Source of the DNA: Cladopsammia gracilis
Taxonomy: Eukaryota; Cnidaria; Anthozoa; Scleractinia; Dendrophylliidae
Length of the DNA: 64,000 nucleotides
Direction of reading: 5' to 3'
Assembly: GCA_022457155.1 (NCBI GenBank)
Contig: JAJGOT010000353.1
Span: 125,001 to 189,000 of the forward strand
Shown: positions 1 through 12,700 of the stretch, in pieces
Layout of the letters: each line of letters begins with the position of its first letter
How positions within the stretch are numbered: position 1 is the stretch's first letter
The notes under the pieces: model-generated
What the model was told of the DNA's origin: nothing
What the model saw: only the letters and a program-made list of their open reading frames with translations
Database searches by the model: none
Position numbers and translations under genes: made by a program

Positions 1-522
1 GAAATACTTAAGTATTCGGGAACTAAGTCAAATTATTGTGTGAAACTACAAACCGTAAAAAACGAAAGGCGCAAATAATCAGTTTCAAAATTTAAATCTC
101 AAAGCCATGCAAATTATTGAGATTGCCCTTTTTGGCAAAATTTAAAAAGAGCCAATTTGCATTACTGTGCGTTTCCCTGCGATTTTGTTATTAAAGGAAA
201 TAAAGCTATACAATTTCCTGACGCGCGTGTATATGTATTTGAAAAAAAAAAAGAAATTGTAACAGTGTGATAAAAAAAATAAATTTTACGCGTATTTATA
301 TCAAAAACAACAATTATTCGAAAACAAAATTTGCATAAACTATTAATTTCCGGGTTATTTGCTTAATGAAAATATCGTGGAGGACTGGGTACGAAACGTC
401 CCGCAAACCTTTGCGTGCAGAAGAATCAAAATGGCGGAACAGAGTTGAGTTGTTGTCTTGGAGAATGTCAACATGAACTTTAACTAGCGCTAGTAATTGA
501 AGTTTTGTAAAGTTGGTTAAAA
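1..522. other. left flank and 5' region of the WDR88-type gene
   Basis: AT-rich sequence with no coding exon that I can support. The last part upstream of 523 must hold the promoter and 5' UTR of the WD40 gene, but I see no clear TATA element or other named site. Confidence 0.5.
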
Positions 523-3500
523 ATGCCGAGCGAAGATGGATCTGATAGTGAAGAACAACATGGAGCAACTTGGGAACATCAGTCCTTGGCACAGGTATCA
601 ATCGACACGGATCGGGAACATTGATCATATTCACATAAGCTTGATTTTGTCATTGATAGTGAAAACATATAAAAAGAGATTTGACAGCTTTCAATTTAAC
701 TTGTAATTGAGACGATTTACTAAACGCATATGATTAAGGCAAACCATAGTCTATGAAAAAGTCTTCAGAACACAGCCCTGTCAAAATGTGCCGGCAGCCG
801 GCAATTTTGCCGCCTACAGAGAATCATTTGCTGTCTACTCCCGGCGGTACCAATCAATGAAAATCAATCATTGATTGCCAATCAATACAATCAATAATAA
901 TCAATAATAATCCAATGATTGATATTGATTGGTTCAACCAATCAATAAAAATCGATACTCACCCACCCAGACTCCTTAATTGCTATTGATTATTATTGAT
1001 TTTTATAGATAATCAATAACTGATCGTGCAATGTAAAAACCCGCGTTTCAAGGCATTTGAGATCAATTTGGCGACTGTTACCTTGATTCCCTGGCGGCCT
1101 CAACGGAAGATGTCAAAGCAATTAGAGATCGCAATAGCCATATTCTGTGTCGTAAAAGGATACCACCTGCGTCTGATGGCTGATGCTTCCCGCTTGCCGT
1201 ATGCCGGAAACGCGATGCTTAATCTCTCTATTAAGCTTCGCGGATAACGCAAACAGGAAATGTAAGCTTGTCTTCTGCCGTTTGCCGCCCTATAAAAGCA
1301 GGTCTCGTCGCGTACAAATACGGCGGCTGCCGTGACTATCCCTGCCATTCGTGGGTAAAAATTACGCAATGCTTAATCTCTCTAATGAGGTAGTTATAAA
1401 CCCATTAAAAACCATCGCGTGTACCGCAAACGGGAAATGTAAACTTGCCGACTCTGCCACTTTCCGTTACAAAATATGTGAAAGCAGGTCTTCTCGCGTT
1501 GAAAACGGCAGCTACCTTGACCATCTCTGCCGTTCTCGTTCTCGTTCCGTTCTTTCTCTGTCCGCCTTGTGGACACTTCGCTATGACAGACATCCTGTTA
1601 TCCCGGCAAATATAACTTCACGGTACTAAAAATGTAACTCCCTCTATAATACGAAATACTAAATCCGGATCGATATACAACTAAATAGGTAATAAAATGT
1701 TGTTGTTCAGTTAATTTTGTTGTTGTAATTCTTTTTACAAAAACGAACTTTTGTCACAAATCAGAACAATTACGCTTTATTAGGGCGTTTATTGGAATCG
1801 AAAACGGAGATTTTAGTTTTCAATGAAAATCAATATTAATCAATAGAAATCAATGATAATCAATGAAAATCGATACTCACTCAACTCCAAGGCATTGATT
1901 TTTATTGATTTCCAATACCAATCAATTAATTGGTATTGATTATTATTGATTGTTATTGATTATATTGATTATTGCTTTTCATTGATTGGTACCGCCGGGT
2001 GTCTACTTCACACTGGAGTTCACAAATCGTGACTAATAACAAAATACATCTCTAGCCCTTATTGCCTACTACTTCTGTTACCCTGCCTACCACTACAAAA
2101 CAGTCTGACAGGGCTGAGAACAGTCTAAAGCATTAATGCTCAAATTCCTTCGATCAGTATAAATCTTCCAAACAGGACAGGTTACACATGCAGCAGCAAT
2201 GCCTGTGTACTGGTGTACTATATTTGTACATCATTTTATATTACCTTCCCAGATTACCCTAACAGATATTGCAATTGACTCTGATCAATGCAGTTAATCT
2301 TGAACATCGTTTTCTCTACAAAAATGATTCCTTTCTAGGTCAAGATAAGGGTTTTAAGAGGACATAAAGATGCAGTAAATAGCTGTTCATTTACCTTGGA
2401 TGATTCCAAGATTGTTACTGCTTCACATGACAAGACTCTACGACTTTGGGTTGGTAAAGAATATAATCGATTAGTTGAGACTCAAATGTGAATCAACATT
2501 TTACAACCAGTACAAATCAGTAGAAAATAATTTAATCCAAGTCCACAAAAGAAAATGAGGGTGCAAAACTGGCAGTTATGCCCCTTAATATTATGAAAAA
2601 CTTTCCTTTCATAAAGAGTCTGCTCTCATGTAAATTTTAAATGACAGTAGAATACCCATTTTCATGCCCATTTTCTTTGCCTATGCACATTCAAACCTCA
2701 GAGCTAAGCAGGGTTGTCAAAAGTAGCCAGCTGCCGGCGAAAATCACCACCTTCTTTGTTATCTCGGCCGGCTACTCAGCTGGGCTGTTCTTTAGAAGAG
2801 ATGGTCTTTTCTCCAACCTCGGCTGCCTACTCCAACAACACAGTCGGCTACTTTGAAACTTTATGACAACCCTGGCTAAGTGACCATCTCTGATAAGTAA
2901 GCACAAAAATTTTGCTCAGTCAAAACATTATACAGTTGTAGCTCTTCTTCCACCACTCTTGTAATTGACCAGCTCCCCTCAGCAACAACCCTCATGAAAC
3001 CCTGTTTACTGAAATTCTCAGTTAAACACTGCAATTAAAAGCTATCAAAGGCAACCAGATCTACATACAAACCTATATTTCAAATTCCCAAGGTGGTTGC
3101 TTGTGAGAGCTTTGACTTTATTTTAGACAACTGGTATATTGACCACAGCTCCTAGCAAGGTGACCACCTTATCATTGTAGCATTTTGTTGCTCGTGGCAT
3201 TTTCACCCCTATTTTTTTTATTTTGTGTCTTTGTATATTTCTGTATCTAGGATGCTACTTCTGGAGCACATCTAAAGGTGTACAAAGGTCACACCTCCTT
3301 TGTAACTTGTTGTCACACAGATCCTAATAGCACAAGGTAACAACATTGTGTATGGTACATTGAGAATATCAGGGGGAGGGCAGAGAGGTTAGAATCCAGC
3401 AGAAAGGGAATGAGAACCAGGAGATAAGGGGATGGGAACTCAGAATAAACAAAGATAATAGCCAGGAGAGAGGGGTGGGAACTAAAGCCACGAGAAAAGG

Positions 3501-6500
3501 GGTGGGAACTAAGAGAAAATGGCACTTTTAAGATGGTGGAAAGTGGGGGAAATAAAAAATATTTTTGCAATTTAGCTGGAAAGTCCAGACCCCTGTCATC
3601 CCCACCCACTTCCTGGTATACCGGTATATTTTTTTTCTGACTGAAAAATTAAAAGCAACCTTACTAAAAGTACAGAATGTGACTTACTTTCATAAAATAA
3701 TTCCTTCTTGTATCTTTTCTCTAGGATTGCATCAGGTGGATGGGATAAAAGACTTCTCGTTTGGGATATTCAGACTGGTACTGTTCTGGTAAGACTGGTT
3801 TTAATCCTTCTACTTAAATAGAAATAAAATTTTGTTTTGTAAAGTTATGAAAAATAAACAGCATAATAGATAGGAAAGTACAGCTGAAGGGCTCTTTTCC
3901 ATTGAATGTTCACGCCATACATGTTATGATGTAGGAGTTTATCCACTAAATGCGCAAAACAAAAAAGATATGACCTGTTAAAACTGTACTACACGCCTGA
4001 ATACACGTTTTAAAGTTTGGTTTTGGGCCTTAAAAAGGGTATCAAATCTCCATTTTTTACCCTTAAATAGGGTCAGGGTTTGAGAACCTTGGCGGCACAC
4101 ACCTATCCTAAATTGTCGGGAGTACACCCCCCCCCCAGGGGGAAAGGGTTAAGTTTCATTTCATTATGTCATTCCAATGCACAGCATCATTTTACCACAG
4201 TTATAATAAATGACTGTAAACTGCAGTTTGTATGGTTTTATAATTAAGAAAAACACTCACAGAAGTTTGGGAGAACTTGGCAACAAAACATAAACTGCAC
4301 TGAACACAGTTTTCTGTGTCCCAATCTGCTAATTAAAAAAATATGTCTGTTCCTGACCTTTAGTGGGAAGCATTGAATGAGGGTATAGTGACGTCATGTC
4401 ACTTCTCTCACGATGGCCGCTACCTTGTCAACAGCAGTGATCTGGACTTTGCCGTCAGCGTATGGGATGTCAGGGAGGGGTCCCTCATTAAAAAGTTCTT
4501 CAGTAAGTACATGTACAGCTGTAGCGTATCACTGAAAATACTAAAATTTATTTTTTAGATACAGTTGAAGTTCTTGTCAACAACAAAAATTATTTCATTT
4601 CTTATGGTTTGAACCATCGGTCTCTAACATTTCCCCCCTCCCCCATTCACTCTGCCCCCCTCCCCCCTAGTTACAATGGGGACTGGATTCGCCAATGGTA
4701 TCAGTACTGCTGTAGTCTGACGAGTGTCACTAATCATCCAGGTTAGTATAGCTCTTGAAGGAACTGTTGTCATTGGAAATGACTGAAGTCTTGACAGACT
4801 TTGAAGATGACTTCCGCTCAGGTTGTCAAAACATCAGTCATTACCAACAACAGTTCTTTTTAGAACTATACTAACCCAGTTGATGATGCTTGACAGATTA
4901 AAAATTGATCACATTAACATTCAAGGTTTGACTCTGTCAGTAAAAAAATCCCCCCCCCCCCCCAAAAAAAAAAAAATAAATAAATAAATAAAATACAATA
5001 AATAAATAAATAATAAATAATAAAAATAAAAAGTATATGAATTTACTAAATACATCAAATTAAAATTTCCAAGAGAAGCATTTAATATATTTTATATTTT
5101 AAATCCATGGATATGTATAATTCATCATGTTTAAATTTTTCAGGAGGAACACTATTTTTAATAAGAAAATTAGTTTTGTCAATTTATTTATCTGTAGGTT
5201 TGTTTTTCCAATGTTATAGATCATAAAAGTACAGTTACATGCTGTCGATTTGCTCCCATGGAAAACCGGATTTGTACAACCTCCATGGACAGAACAACAA
5301 AGATCACAGACATGCGAACCTTTACAGAGGATTATAATGTTACTCTCACTCTTGGGTAAGGTTAAAGCAATGGTGATAATCATGTGAACCATCGTGATCC
5401 AGATGTATGGTAATAAATTTACATTCAGTTAATAGGCACTCAGTGACTTATATTTATTTTAAGATGTGGGAGAAAATTTTGCATAAGCCATAGAGTGGGA
5501 CTGAAACTGTGGAGATAACCGACCTCACTGAAGGGAAGGAAGGCGGGGAAAAAAATCCTGATGCTCTAATGAGTCAGCAATGAAATAAAAGAGGTCAGAC
5601 AAATTCACCAGACAACCACTTAAAAAGGATGGGTATACTCCCTAGAGATTCAGTTGTAGGGCACGAGACACATGCAGTGAGTAATCTAGAAAATTGAATA
5701 ACTAAGACTTTGCGTGCCTTTTAAATGAATGAGAATAGCATATGCTTGTCATTTGAGAGGAGAACTGATATAATATTAACTCAATCAAATAATTTTTTTC
5801 AGTTAACCTGGATGTTTTTGTGTCTACTAAGATTTTATTGATTACTCATATTTTGTTTGATTGTCTTCAGGGGTCACATCAATGTCATCTCCAGCTGTTG
5901 TTTTAGTAAAGATGAACACTTACTGGCCACAGGATCATGGGATAAGAATATTCAAATATGGGACATTGCCACTGGCGTCTATAGGTACACACATTTTCTG
6001 ACAATCAATAAATTCTGCTCCAAATATGTGCTGATCATGTGGAGTGCAGACCTACAAGAACAAGAGTCAGAGACACTGAGAGTTGGTCAAACCAAGATGA
6101 TCAGATCATCTGAAAGTGTCAACAGTATGTGTACATGATACAGCTGTGGACCTCAGTGTACAGGATACAGCTGTGGACTCCAGGGTAGGGGGGACTCCCA
6201 TATAAAAATGATGCGGGTGCTCATCGGAAATTTTTGAAAAACACCCTAAAAAGTACCAGAATCTTGTTTGATGGGTGTGGCTCAAATAAATTTTTACCCC
6301 TAAGAAAGACCAATTCTCAAACAACATATCATATTCTGTCAGTTTTTTGGCTTTATACCCTAAAAGGTACCCCAATAAATTTTAACTATGGTCATTTTAG
6401 AAAAATTTTTAAGTACCCTAAGTGGTACCAATCTGCAAATTTTGACCCTAAGAGGTACGTGAAGCACCCTCGTCATTTTTATATGGGTGCCCCCCCCCCC

Positions 6501-9178
6501 CCCCCCCTCAGGCTGTGCACAGTGCACATAAATTATATGTAGTTTGGTTATCCACTTCATTTTTCTGTTTGCCTATTGAAAGTTCTCCTAGATGAATGTA
6601 CATTTATCAAATCTGTTGATTATTTCTGTTCCAGAACTCAGGGGCCAATCACCTTTTCCAAAGGACATGAAGGCTCTGTTAGTGCCTGCAGCTTTAGTGA
6701 AGATGGTGAGGACTTTATGAATGCCTTTGTTTCAAGTTGTGGTTCCATGGGGGGGATTAACATATACGATGGGTGGGTTTGAGTGGGTTTAATGGTCATG
6801 GTCAGACATTTTGAAAGCAACCCCTATATTTTGTGGGGATGGCTTGAATTCTCAGACAAAAAGTTCCTATTTTTTTTGTCTGCAGGGTTGGAAATTTTAT
6901 TTTGACAGCACTTGCCATTTTGGTGAGTGACTTTCAGAACTGCACCAAAAAAATGTACAATTTGTACTCGACCAAGAAGATTTGATGCTCACCTGGGCAA
7001 GTGGGCGAGTACTAATTTCTATCCCCACGTGTGGCTAATAATTAGCCTAGGGTAGCGAAGTTGCTTGATATACTATCATCCCTTTTATCTTGGGCTTCCC
7101 CTGATCTGGAGATGGTAGATTACTCTCATATACATCTTGCTTTGTTTTATTCTTCAATTAGACCATGAAGTGACAGAGGTCTCTGCTGATAGCATATTAC
7201 TGTCTATATTTCTATATTGTAGGTACTATGTTAGTGTCCTCTTCATATGATGAAACTTTGGTCATCTGGGATGTTGAAAACTGCTGCCAGAAGTTTGCTC
7301 TGAAGGTAAAAATCTATTGTAGAAATGAACGAACTTGTGTTGGGTCTTCTTGTTTTTCCTGTGTTACATGTAGCATTACTAACTACCAGCTTAGTATTAT
7401 TTATTTATTTACTCAACTTTAATTATACAGATCTTAACATACTATACAAATTAAAGATAAATTAACAATTAAAATAAATGTAAAAAAAACAAGATCTGAA
7501 TAATTAGGTCAGTTTATACAGAATACAAAGATTCCTTATAAAAATAAACTGCCTTTATGTAACTCAAATAGTAAAATATCATAACAATATATTATTAATT
7601 AATTATAAAAATCTATCCTTATTTACTTTATAACTTACATATTATATTCTAATGCAACTTGTCTTTTTGTTTCTTACATTGTTACTCTTTCATTCTCCCT
7701 TGATAACCACACTGTAATAAATGCTATATTGTAGGGCCATACAGGATGGGTAAATGACTGCAGTTTTAGCAGTGACCAGAAGTGGATTATCTCCTGCTCA
7801 AAAGTTAGTAAACAGTAATCAGTAAAATTAACCGATTGTTTTTTTAAAGTACACTGCGCACGTCCATGTATAATAATAAAGGAGTTGACCACAAACTTCT
7901 CACATGTCCTTGTGTACATGTAATAGTACAGAAGTACATGACTTTGTATATACATGGCATTGCTAACATATTAAATACACTGTATGATGTGGTGCTAACA
8001 TTTTTCTCATGGGTGAAACCCTGAAGTGTGAGCAAATTTAAAAAAGCTACTGAGAAGTTTTTTATTCTGTTCAACTTGCTAATATTGTTTTACAAATTTA
8101 AATTTAATTTATTTTATTAGAATAAGGCACTCTTAGAGTCTTAGCAGTGAAGAGGTTACCTTTTTTTTCCTGAGCTCATTAGCTTTGTTTCTTGATACCA
8201 TTAAACCTCTCCTTATGTGCACTTTATGTACAAACAATTCACTAGTTCTCAAAGAGGTATACCGGTAAATATCACGACGTTTCTTTTTGGGTAACAAGAA
8301 AAACTTATTGTACAAAACATCTAAATTTCATAGTTGGGTTCCTATCTTACCGGAATAATCTGTTAATTAGCAGGTCTTTCGTTATTGTGCGTATTGCTAC
8401 AACTGCTGTACTATTCTTTCTCTTTTTTATGTAATTTTGATTCAATCTGTAATTTCGGTATATGCTTTCTTTTAGTTTTAAACTTTGTAACTGTAATATA
8501 TATATGTATATAAGTTTTGTCAATAAACTTTATGTATTAAGAAAAAAAAAAAATCTAAATTTCATAGTTGGGTTCCTTTAGGATCCCTGTGATTGTTACA
8601 TAAGGCTTTGGAACAGCCTTGGGACACTGGGTGGTGCTTTTGATATCCATTTTCTTACACAAGAAGATGAAATTTTTAGACTTCTCTCAATTTAAGTTCA
8701 GATTATTTCTATTTTACATTTCTTAAAGGACAAAACTGTGCGGATGTGGAACATAGAGTCAAGTGATGATATACCAGTGGTGTTAGAACACAGAAAGAAC
8801 ATAGGTCTTAGAATTGTTCAGGTTTGTTTTAATTAAGAGAATTAACATCACAAATATAAGGGATAGTCATTGTCAAAAGATTGTCACAGTTTTATTCATG
8901 CAATTTTTTGCAAATGGAGACAGACCCTTTATGTTAAGTTCTGGTCTCGGTTTTCTTTTGAAATGATGTCAATATTATTATAAGTTGTAAAAGAAATAAA
9001 CATTATTTCAAATTGTAGTTCTAACCTGATTTTCAATGATCATTTGTGATTTCAGTGTCAAAATTGCAGCAAGCCTTTCTCGATTGCTCAGTTGGAAGAT
9101 GAAGCAAACTTCAAGTACTGTGTGTTTTGTCGTCTAGAGCATCCCTCTGAGTTCTCACCATCACCTGTTGACTTTTGA
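523..9178 (+). CDS. WDR88: WD repeat-containing protein 88 (WDR88-like), 12 coding exons
   Basis: Coding exons are 523-594, 2339-2449, 3251-3336, 3725-3788, 4364-4502, 5220-5355, 5871-5984, 6635-6705, 7223-7305, 7735-7803, 8729-8821 and 9056-9178, giving 1161 nt and 386 aa. All junctions are GT-AG and the phases agree. The protein is almost entirely a WD40 propeller: successive blades show GHKDAVNSCSF...DKTLRLWD, GHTSFVTCC...WDKRLLVWD, a degenerate blade ending SVWD, then ...RTTKITD, GHINVISSCCF...WDKNIQIWD, GHEGSVSACSF...DETLVIWD and GHTGWVNDCSF...DKTVRMWN. After the last blade a short tail carries two CxxC pairs (CQNC and CVFC), matching the C-terminal tail I recall for vertebrate WDR88; this tail is what separates it from generic WD40 proteins. 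The family has no well-defined biochemical role; a scaffold function is inferred from the fold. The start is the first ATG in a short acidic leader (MPSEDGSDSEE). Introns 1 and 10 hold transposon insertions. The vertebrate protein is somewhat longer. Confidence 0.88.
773..2116. mobile_element. hAT-like non-autonomous element (outer), split by a nested insertion
   Basis: Ends are CAGCCCTGTCA at 773 and its inverted counterpart TGACAGGGCTG ending at 2116 in WDR88 intron 1. AGAACA flanks both sides nearly directly. Subterminal GCCGGC motifs link it to the elements at 2709-2874 and 62790-63145. The interior is interrupted at 840-1999 by another element. CAG-type termini are usual for hAT transposons; there is no transposase. 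Confidence 0.65.
840..1999. mobile_element. 1160-bp element with 8-bp target duplication, nested in another element
   Basis: Terminal inverted repeats begin CCCGGCGGTACCAATCAATG and are perfect for about 24 bp. They continue as AT-rich arrays of CAATCAAT/ATTGATTG words on both sides. The element is flanked by the exact 8-bp direct repeat TGTCTACT (832-839 and 2000-2007). The GC-richer interior contains two diverged copies of a unit of about 150 bp, each starting ATGCTTAATCTCTCTA (about 1215 and 1369). No transposase frame is present, so it is non-autonomous. The 8-bp duplication fits hAT but the CCCGG terminus is not typical of it. Confidence 0.85.
2709..2874. mobile_element. short hAT-like MITE (CAGGGTTGTCAAAAGT ends)
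   Basis: The left end CAGGGTTGTCAAAAGTAGCC and right end ...ATGACAACCCTG are inverted, with GCTAAG directly repeated at both sides (6 bp). It lies in WDR88 intron 2. Internal GCCGGC words match the element at 62790-63145. Confidence 0.65.
4740..4876. mobile_element. hairpin MITE in WDR88 intron 5
   Basis: Imperfect inverted arms (GTTAGTATAGCTCTTGAA... and its complement ending at 4875) enclose a core with the motif GATGACTTCCGCTCAGGTTG. A related core recurs near 18300-18660 in CTNNBL1 intron 5. Confidence 0.6.
6197..6492. mobile_element. MITE-like repeat with inverted ends, WDR88 intron 7
   Basis: The left end ATATAAAAATGATGCGGGTG and right end ACCCTCGTCATTTTTATAT are inverted copies. The interior repeats the words TACCC and AAGGTACC. 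A run of 18 C follows directly at 6490. Confidence 0.55.
8344..8552 (+). mobile_element. retroposed poly(A)-tailed element with 25-bp target duplication
   Basis: The 209-bp insert lies in WDR88 intron 10. Its 3' end carries AATAAA (8522) and a run of about 12 A, then a 25-bp direct duplication beginning ATCTAAATTTCATAGTTGGG. The same 25 bp stand at 8319-8343 and 8553-8577. This is the signature of target-primed reverse transcription. The insert has no coding capacity and could be the 3' end of a LINE, a SINE or another retroposed RNA. Confidence 0.85.
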
Positions 9179-9357
9179 TTAATGTCAAGCTTCAAGTGAA
9201 AAATCCGAGTGGAACCTTGCCGTAGCAAAGTATTAATGTCCCTGGGACATTTGGCCATAACTTGTTGGGTTAATGAAAGAGCATCTTGGAGTGAAGATAT
9301 AATAGAGTGAAAAAAGTGAATTGTACACAGTGTCCAAAATGTACTGTACATGAATAA

Positions 9358-9363
9358 TTTATT
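9358..9363 (-). promoter_or_regulatory. possible FAAP24 poly(A) signal
   Basis: TTTATT on the + strand reads AATAAA on the FAAP24 strand, about 355 nt past its stop codon. Use of this site would make the FAAP24 and WDR88 3' UTRs overlap in antisense. Confidence 0.3.
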
Positions 9364-9656
9364 TTATTTGTTTTTTATTTATCTGTGAACATACAACAAC
9401 AACATTGAATACCATGTAAATAACCAAATGAAGACACTAGCATTTGTACTGGTGCATGTTTAAACTTTGTAAATTGTTGTTATTACACTGAAAGCTGACA
9501 TTGTTCTTATCAAATATACATGTCCAGTGTTGTAATTAAGATAAATTGTTATTATTCCCATAATTACATTTAGTTTTCAAAATGTATATACACAACTGGT
9601 TTAGATATTCAAATATATTGTTACAAATTTAAAGTTCATAAAGTTTTTGTTTTGGT

Positions 9657-9662
9657 ATTAAA
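9657..9662 (+). promoter_or_regulatory. possible WDR88 poly(A) signal ATTAAA
   Basis: A variant signal about 480 nt after the WDR88 stop. No better AATAAA is seen before it on this strand. If used, the WDR88 3' UTR runs to the FAAP24 3' end on the other strand. Confidence 0.3.
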
Positions 9663-9715
9663 AATGCCTTCAGGGCTCGAACAAAAAGAATGTTCAAGTT
9701 CTGAAGTCATTTCCT

Positions 9716-12700
9716 TTAGCTGTGGTTTACTCCCGTGCTACTTCTTCTACTGTTTCCATGGAGTTGTTGTTGAAAAAAGTCCTTCAGTTGCTGTGCGTTG
9801 GCTTTTCCGACCACAGTAGCAAGAGACTTAAACCAAAAAAAAGCAGACAAAAGTTATAGTGAGCTTCAAAATATTACTAGGTTTGGCTAATAGTATAGCC
9901 ATGGAGCGATGGAACCGCAAACTTAATTATGAACAATGGAACTATTTTAATATACTTGAACTCTAGCTTGACGGAGACGTTTACTAAGAATCGGCGGTGT
10001 TAATCTGGCGTAACCGAAGCGTTACACAAAGACCAATTTATATCACTAAAGGTTGATGGCTTGTTATTAGTTTTGTAAGAATCTGTGATTGGAAGGAAGC
10101 AAGTTTCAAAATATTATGAAGTGTACATGTGCAAACATTTTTTTTTTCAGGGATTCAATAACACTCTGCGTGCCAAATAATGACAAGATTGTAGAATAAA
10201 CTACATAATTGCGTTCGACGGTAGGAGAACGCAACCTAAACTCAACCCGCATGAGGCCTGGGCACAAACATTTAGCGGAGAGAAACTCAATTTTGTGGTT
10301 GGGTCAAGTACCGGAAATACGTCATATGTAGACTCTTCCAGCAAGGTGCACGAGCACGTTTTTCGCAAGACAATCGTAATTGGCTAATTGGTCAAGAATT
10401 TGATTCCACAGCAGACAAAAGTAATTCACACAGAGACTTCATATTCAAAGGAAGTTGCAAAGAGATATCCCTTGTGCCCTTGGCAAAAAGAGAAAATGAA
10501 AAAAAAAAGCTTGGCAGGCTGCCTCAAGGTCAAATGTGGCAAACCTCAATACCCATAAAAAAAACAAAAAAACATTCGAACGCACTTAATAATCCCTGAT
10601 TACTGCTAGTACATACTGTTAAAAAATACTACTTACTGCAACTGATGCTTTACTGATTTGTTCAATACCTAAAAAATGATACAAAGAAAACAAGGCATCT
10701 TATTTTATAAATGGAAACATGATGATGTTTACAATGAGTGTGTATAGTAATATTGTCTAGTGGACTATTGATCACAGACACAACAGTCAAATCCTCCCTG
10801 AGCAACATCCCTCTCGAGTGATCACTTGTCAGTGAGACAGTGTTTTTTTCTCACAAACAACTTCCTCTGTCTGGCAAGAAGCTTTCCTGGAATTTTTGGT
10901 GGTTGCATACAAAAGGTTTGACTGAGTGAGGATGGGTGCTTATCTCTCTTCCTACATGTATATTACCCTTTGACTATGAGCCCTCTCCTCTCTATTTCCC
11001 CTGTCCCCTGTTCCAATGTCTCTTACCCCTTATCATAAGAGAAAACAAGAGAAGGGTTACAGCAGGTGGATGGTGACTATGGATGGAGTTTCTCTCTGAT
11101 GCCTGAAAAGCTGTCATGTACTTACTGCTGAACTGAGTGAGCAGAGCCATCGCTTTCTTCTGTCCTAAACCTGGTATAGTCTGAAGTGTTGTAAGTACAG
11201 CTTGGTCTGCTGGTGTTGGTTTCATCTTGATGCGGTAAGGGTTGTTTTGGGGCTTGCTCTCCAGAAAGACCTGGTTAAAAAAAATGTCATTACTTTTCTG
11301 GCTACACATGGCAAGGCTAAATTTTTCTCTGGTTTCTGTAATCCTCTCCTTATCAATAATTATTTCCGGTTTTATGGACCATTCCCACACCATCTCAGAG
11401 GTATCTAGTACCCTTTATATTGTACACATCCAGTCCATGATTCCACAACAGCTACAATTTAGTCATGCTTACATAACTTCAAGAAACTGCCTAGAAAAAA
11501 TAAATCTGATTTACCATTTGAGCTAAGATTTTGCCTGCTTCAGTAGGCGATGCCACTGGAAGAAGTGCCAGGCCTCTTTCAATGACAATGAACTTTTGCA
11601 GGTCATAAAAGTACTGGGAGCTCAAAGATGTTTTTTCTGCCAACACAACTTTCCTAAATGAAGCCTGAAAATGAAAAACAAGTAGTCTATTCTTACACTG
11701 CTACTGAAGATGTTTTTTAGACGTATTTACACTACAGACCAAACTAATACTTGAACACTGCTTATCAAAAGGTTCCTTGAGAACCCTATTTGGAATATGT
11801 CAGGGGTGTCATTAAGGGCGGGGAGCTGGGGATTTGCCCCGGCTATGAGCCTTCGGCACTCCGATATGTACATAGCAGTGCATGTATCATCACCTGCCTA
11901 CTCTATTCAATCAGCCACCCACTCAAAAATTTAATGACACCCCTGATGTGTTGTTTTGTACATTATAGTTACAGTCGGGTTCATGTAAGCATACTTGACA
12001 CAGTGCTCTTGAACCTAAGAGATGAGTCTGGTCCCATATTTTCTTGGTTTTGGTACCATTGGAACCAAAAGTGAAAAAACTCAGCTCCAGATGGATCAGA
12101 TAAAAACATCGTAAAGATCGTTTACGTAGGCAAAAATGTGGTTTGTACTGCCTTTAAAGGGTCCAGACCAAATTTTTCTGTAGTGTAAATGCCTTTTATC
12201 TTATGGTAAAGAAACAATCGAAGAAAAACACCTCGGGTCACTGAATTCAATAAAACTTATACAAGTGTAATTTACAAGTATAGTCATTGTTTCAAGAGTT
12301 GAAAACAATAGCTACACTTATAAATCTCCAAGACTCCTAGTATTGTATCATTTTCCAGTACCTTGGCAAGTTTGAGAAGCTTGGCTTTGTAACTGTCTCC
12401 TCCTACAAGATCAGCCTCTGTGAGATACACTACCCCAACATCTGATGATGGGTGGAAATCCACTACTCCCATACAGTCATCAACTTGAACAGTCACATGA
12501 CTCTCTGACAATCAGTCAAAATAATAAACAATTATTGGATGAGGTTTTTGTGATATCTGGAATAACACTTGCCTTGACCTTGATTATTCTGGATATCACA
12601 AAAACCTACTCTAATAATTGTTTTGTTATACATTGTTTTAAAGAAAATAACAACAAACGCACGAACACAGTTTATTATTTTCCAAGAAGAATAGAAATGT

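Noticed and set aside
4671..4740. Possible WDR88 exon after a strong pyrimidine tract and AG
   Set aside because: Joined in phase to the previous exon it hits a stop after 15 codons. The exon at 5220 joins in phase and continues the WD40 blade.
12301..12361. Extension of FAAP24 exon 2 past AAG (residues VLENDTILGVLEIYK)
   Set aside because: The donor at 12361-12360 gives the length and spacing of the human protein. Reading on needs a weaker donor and shifts the alignment.
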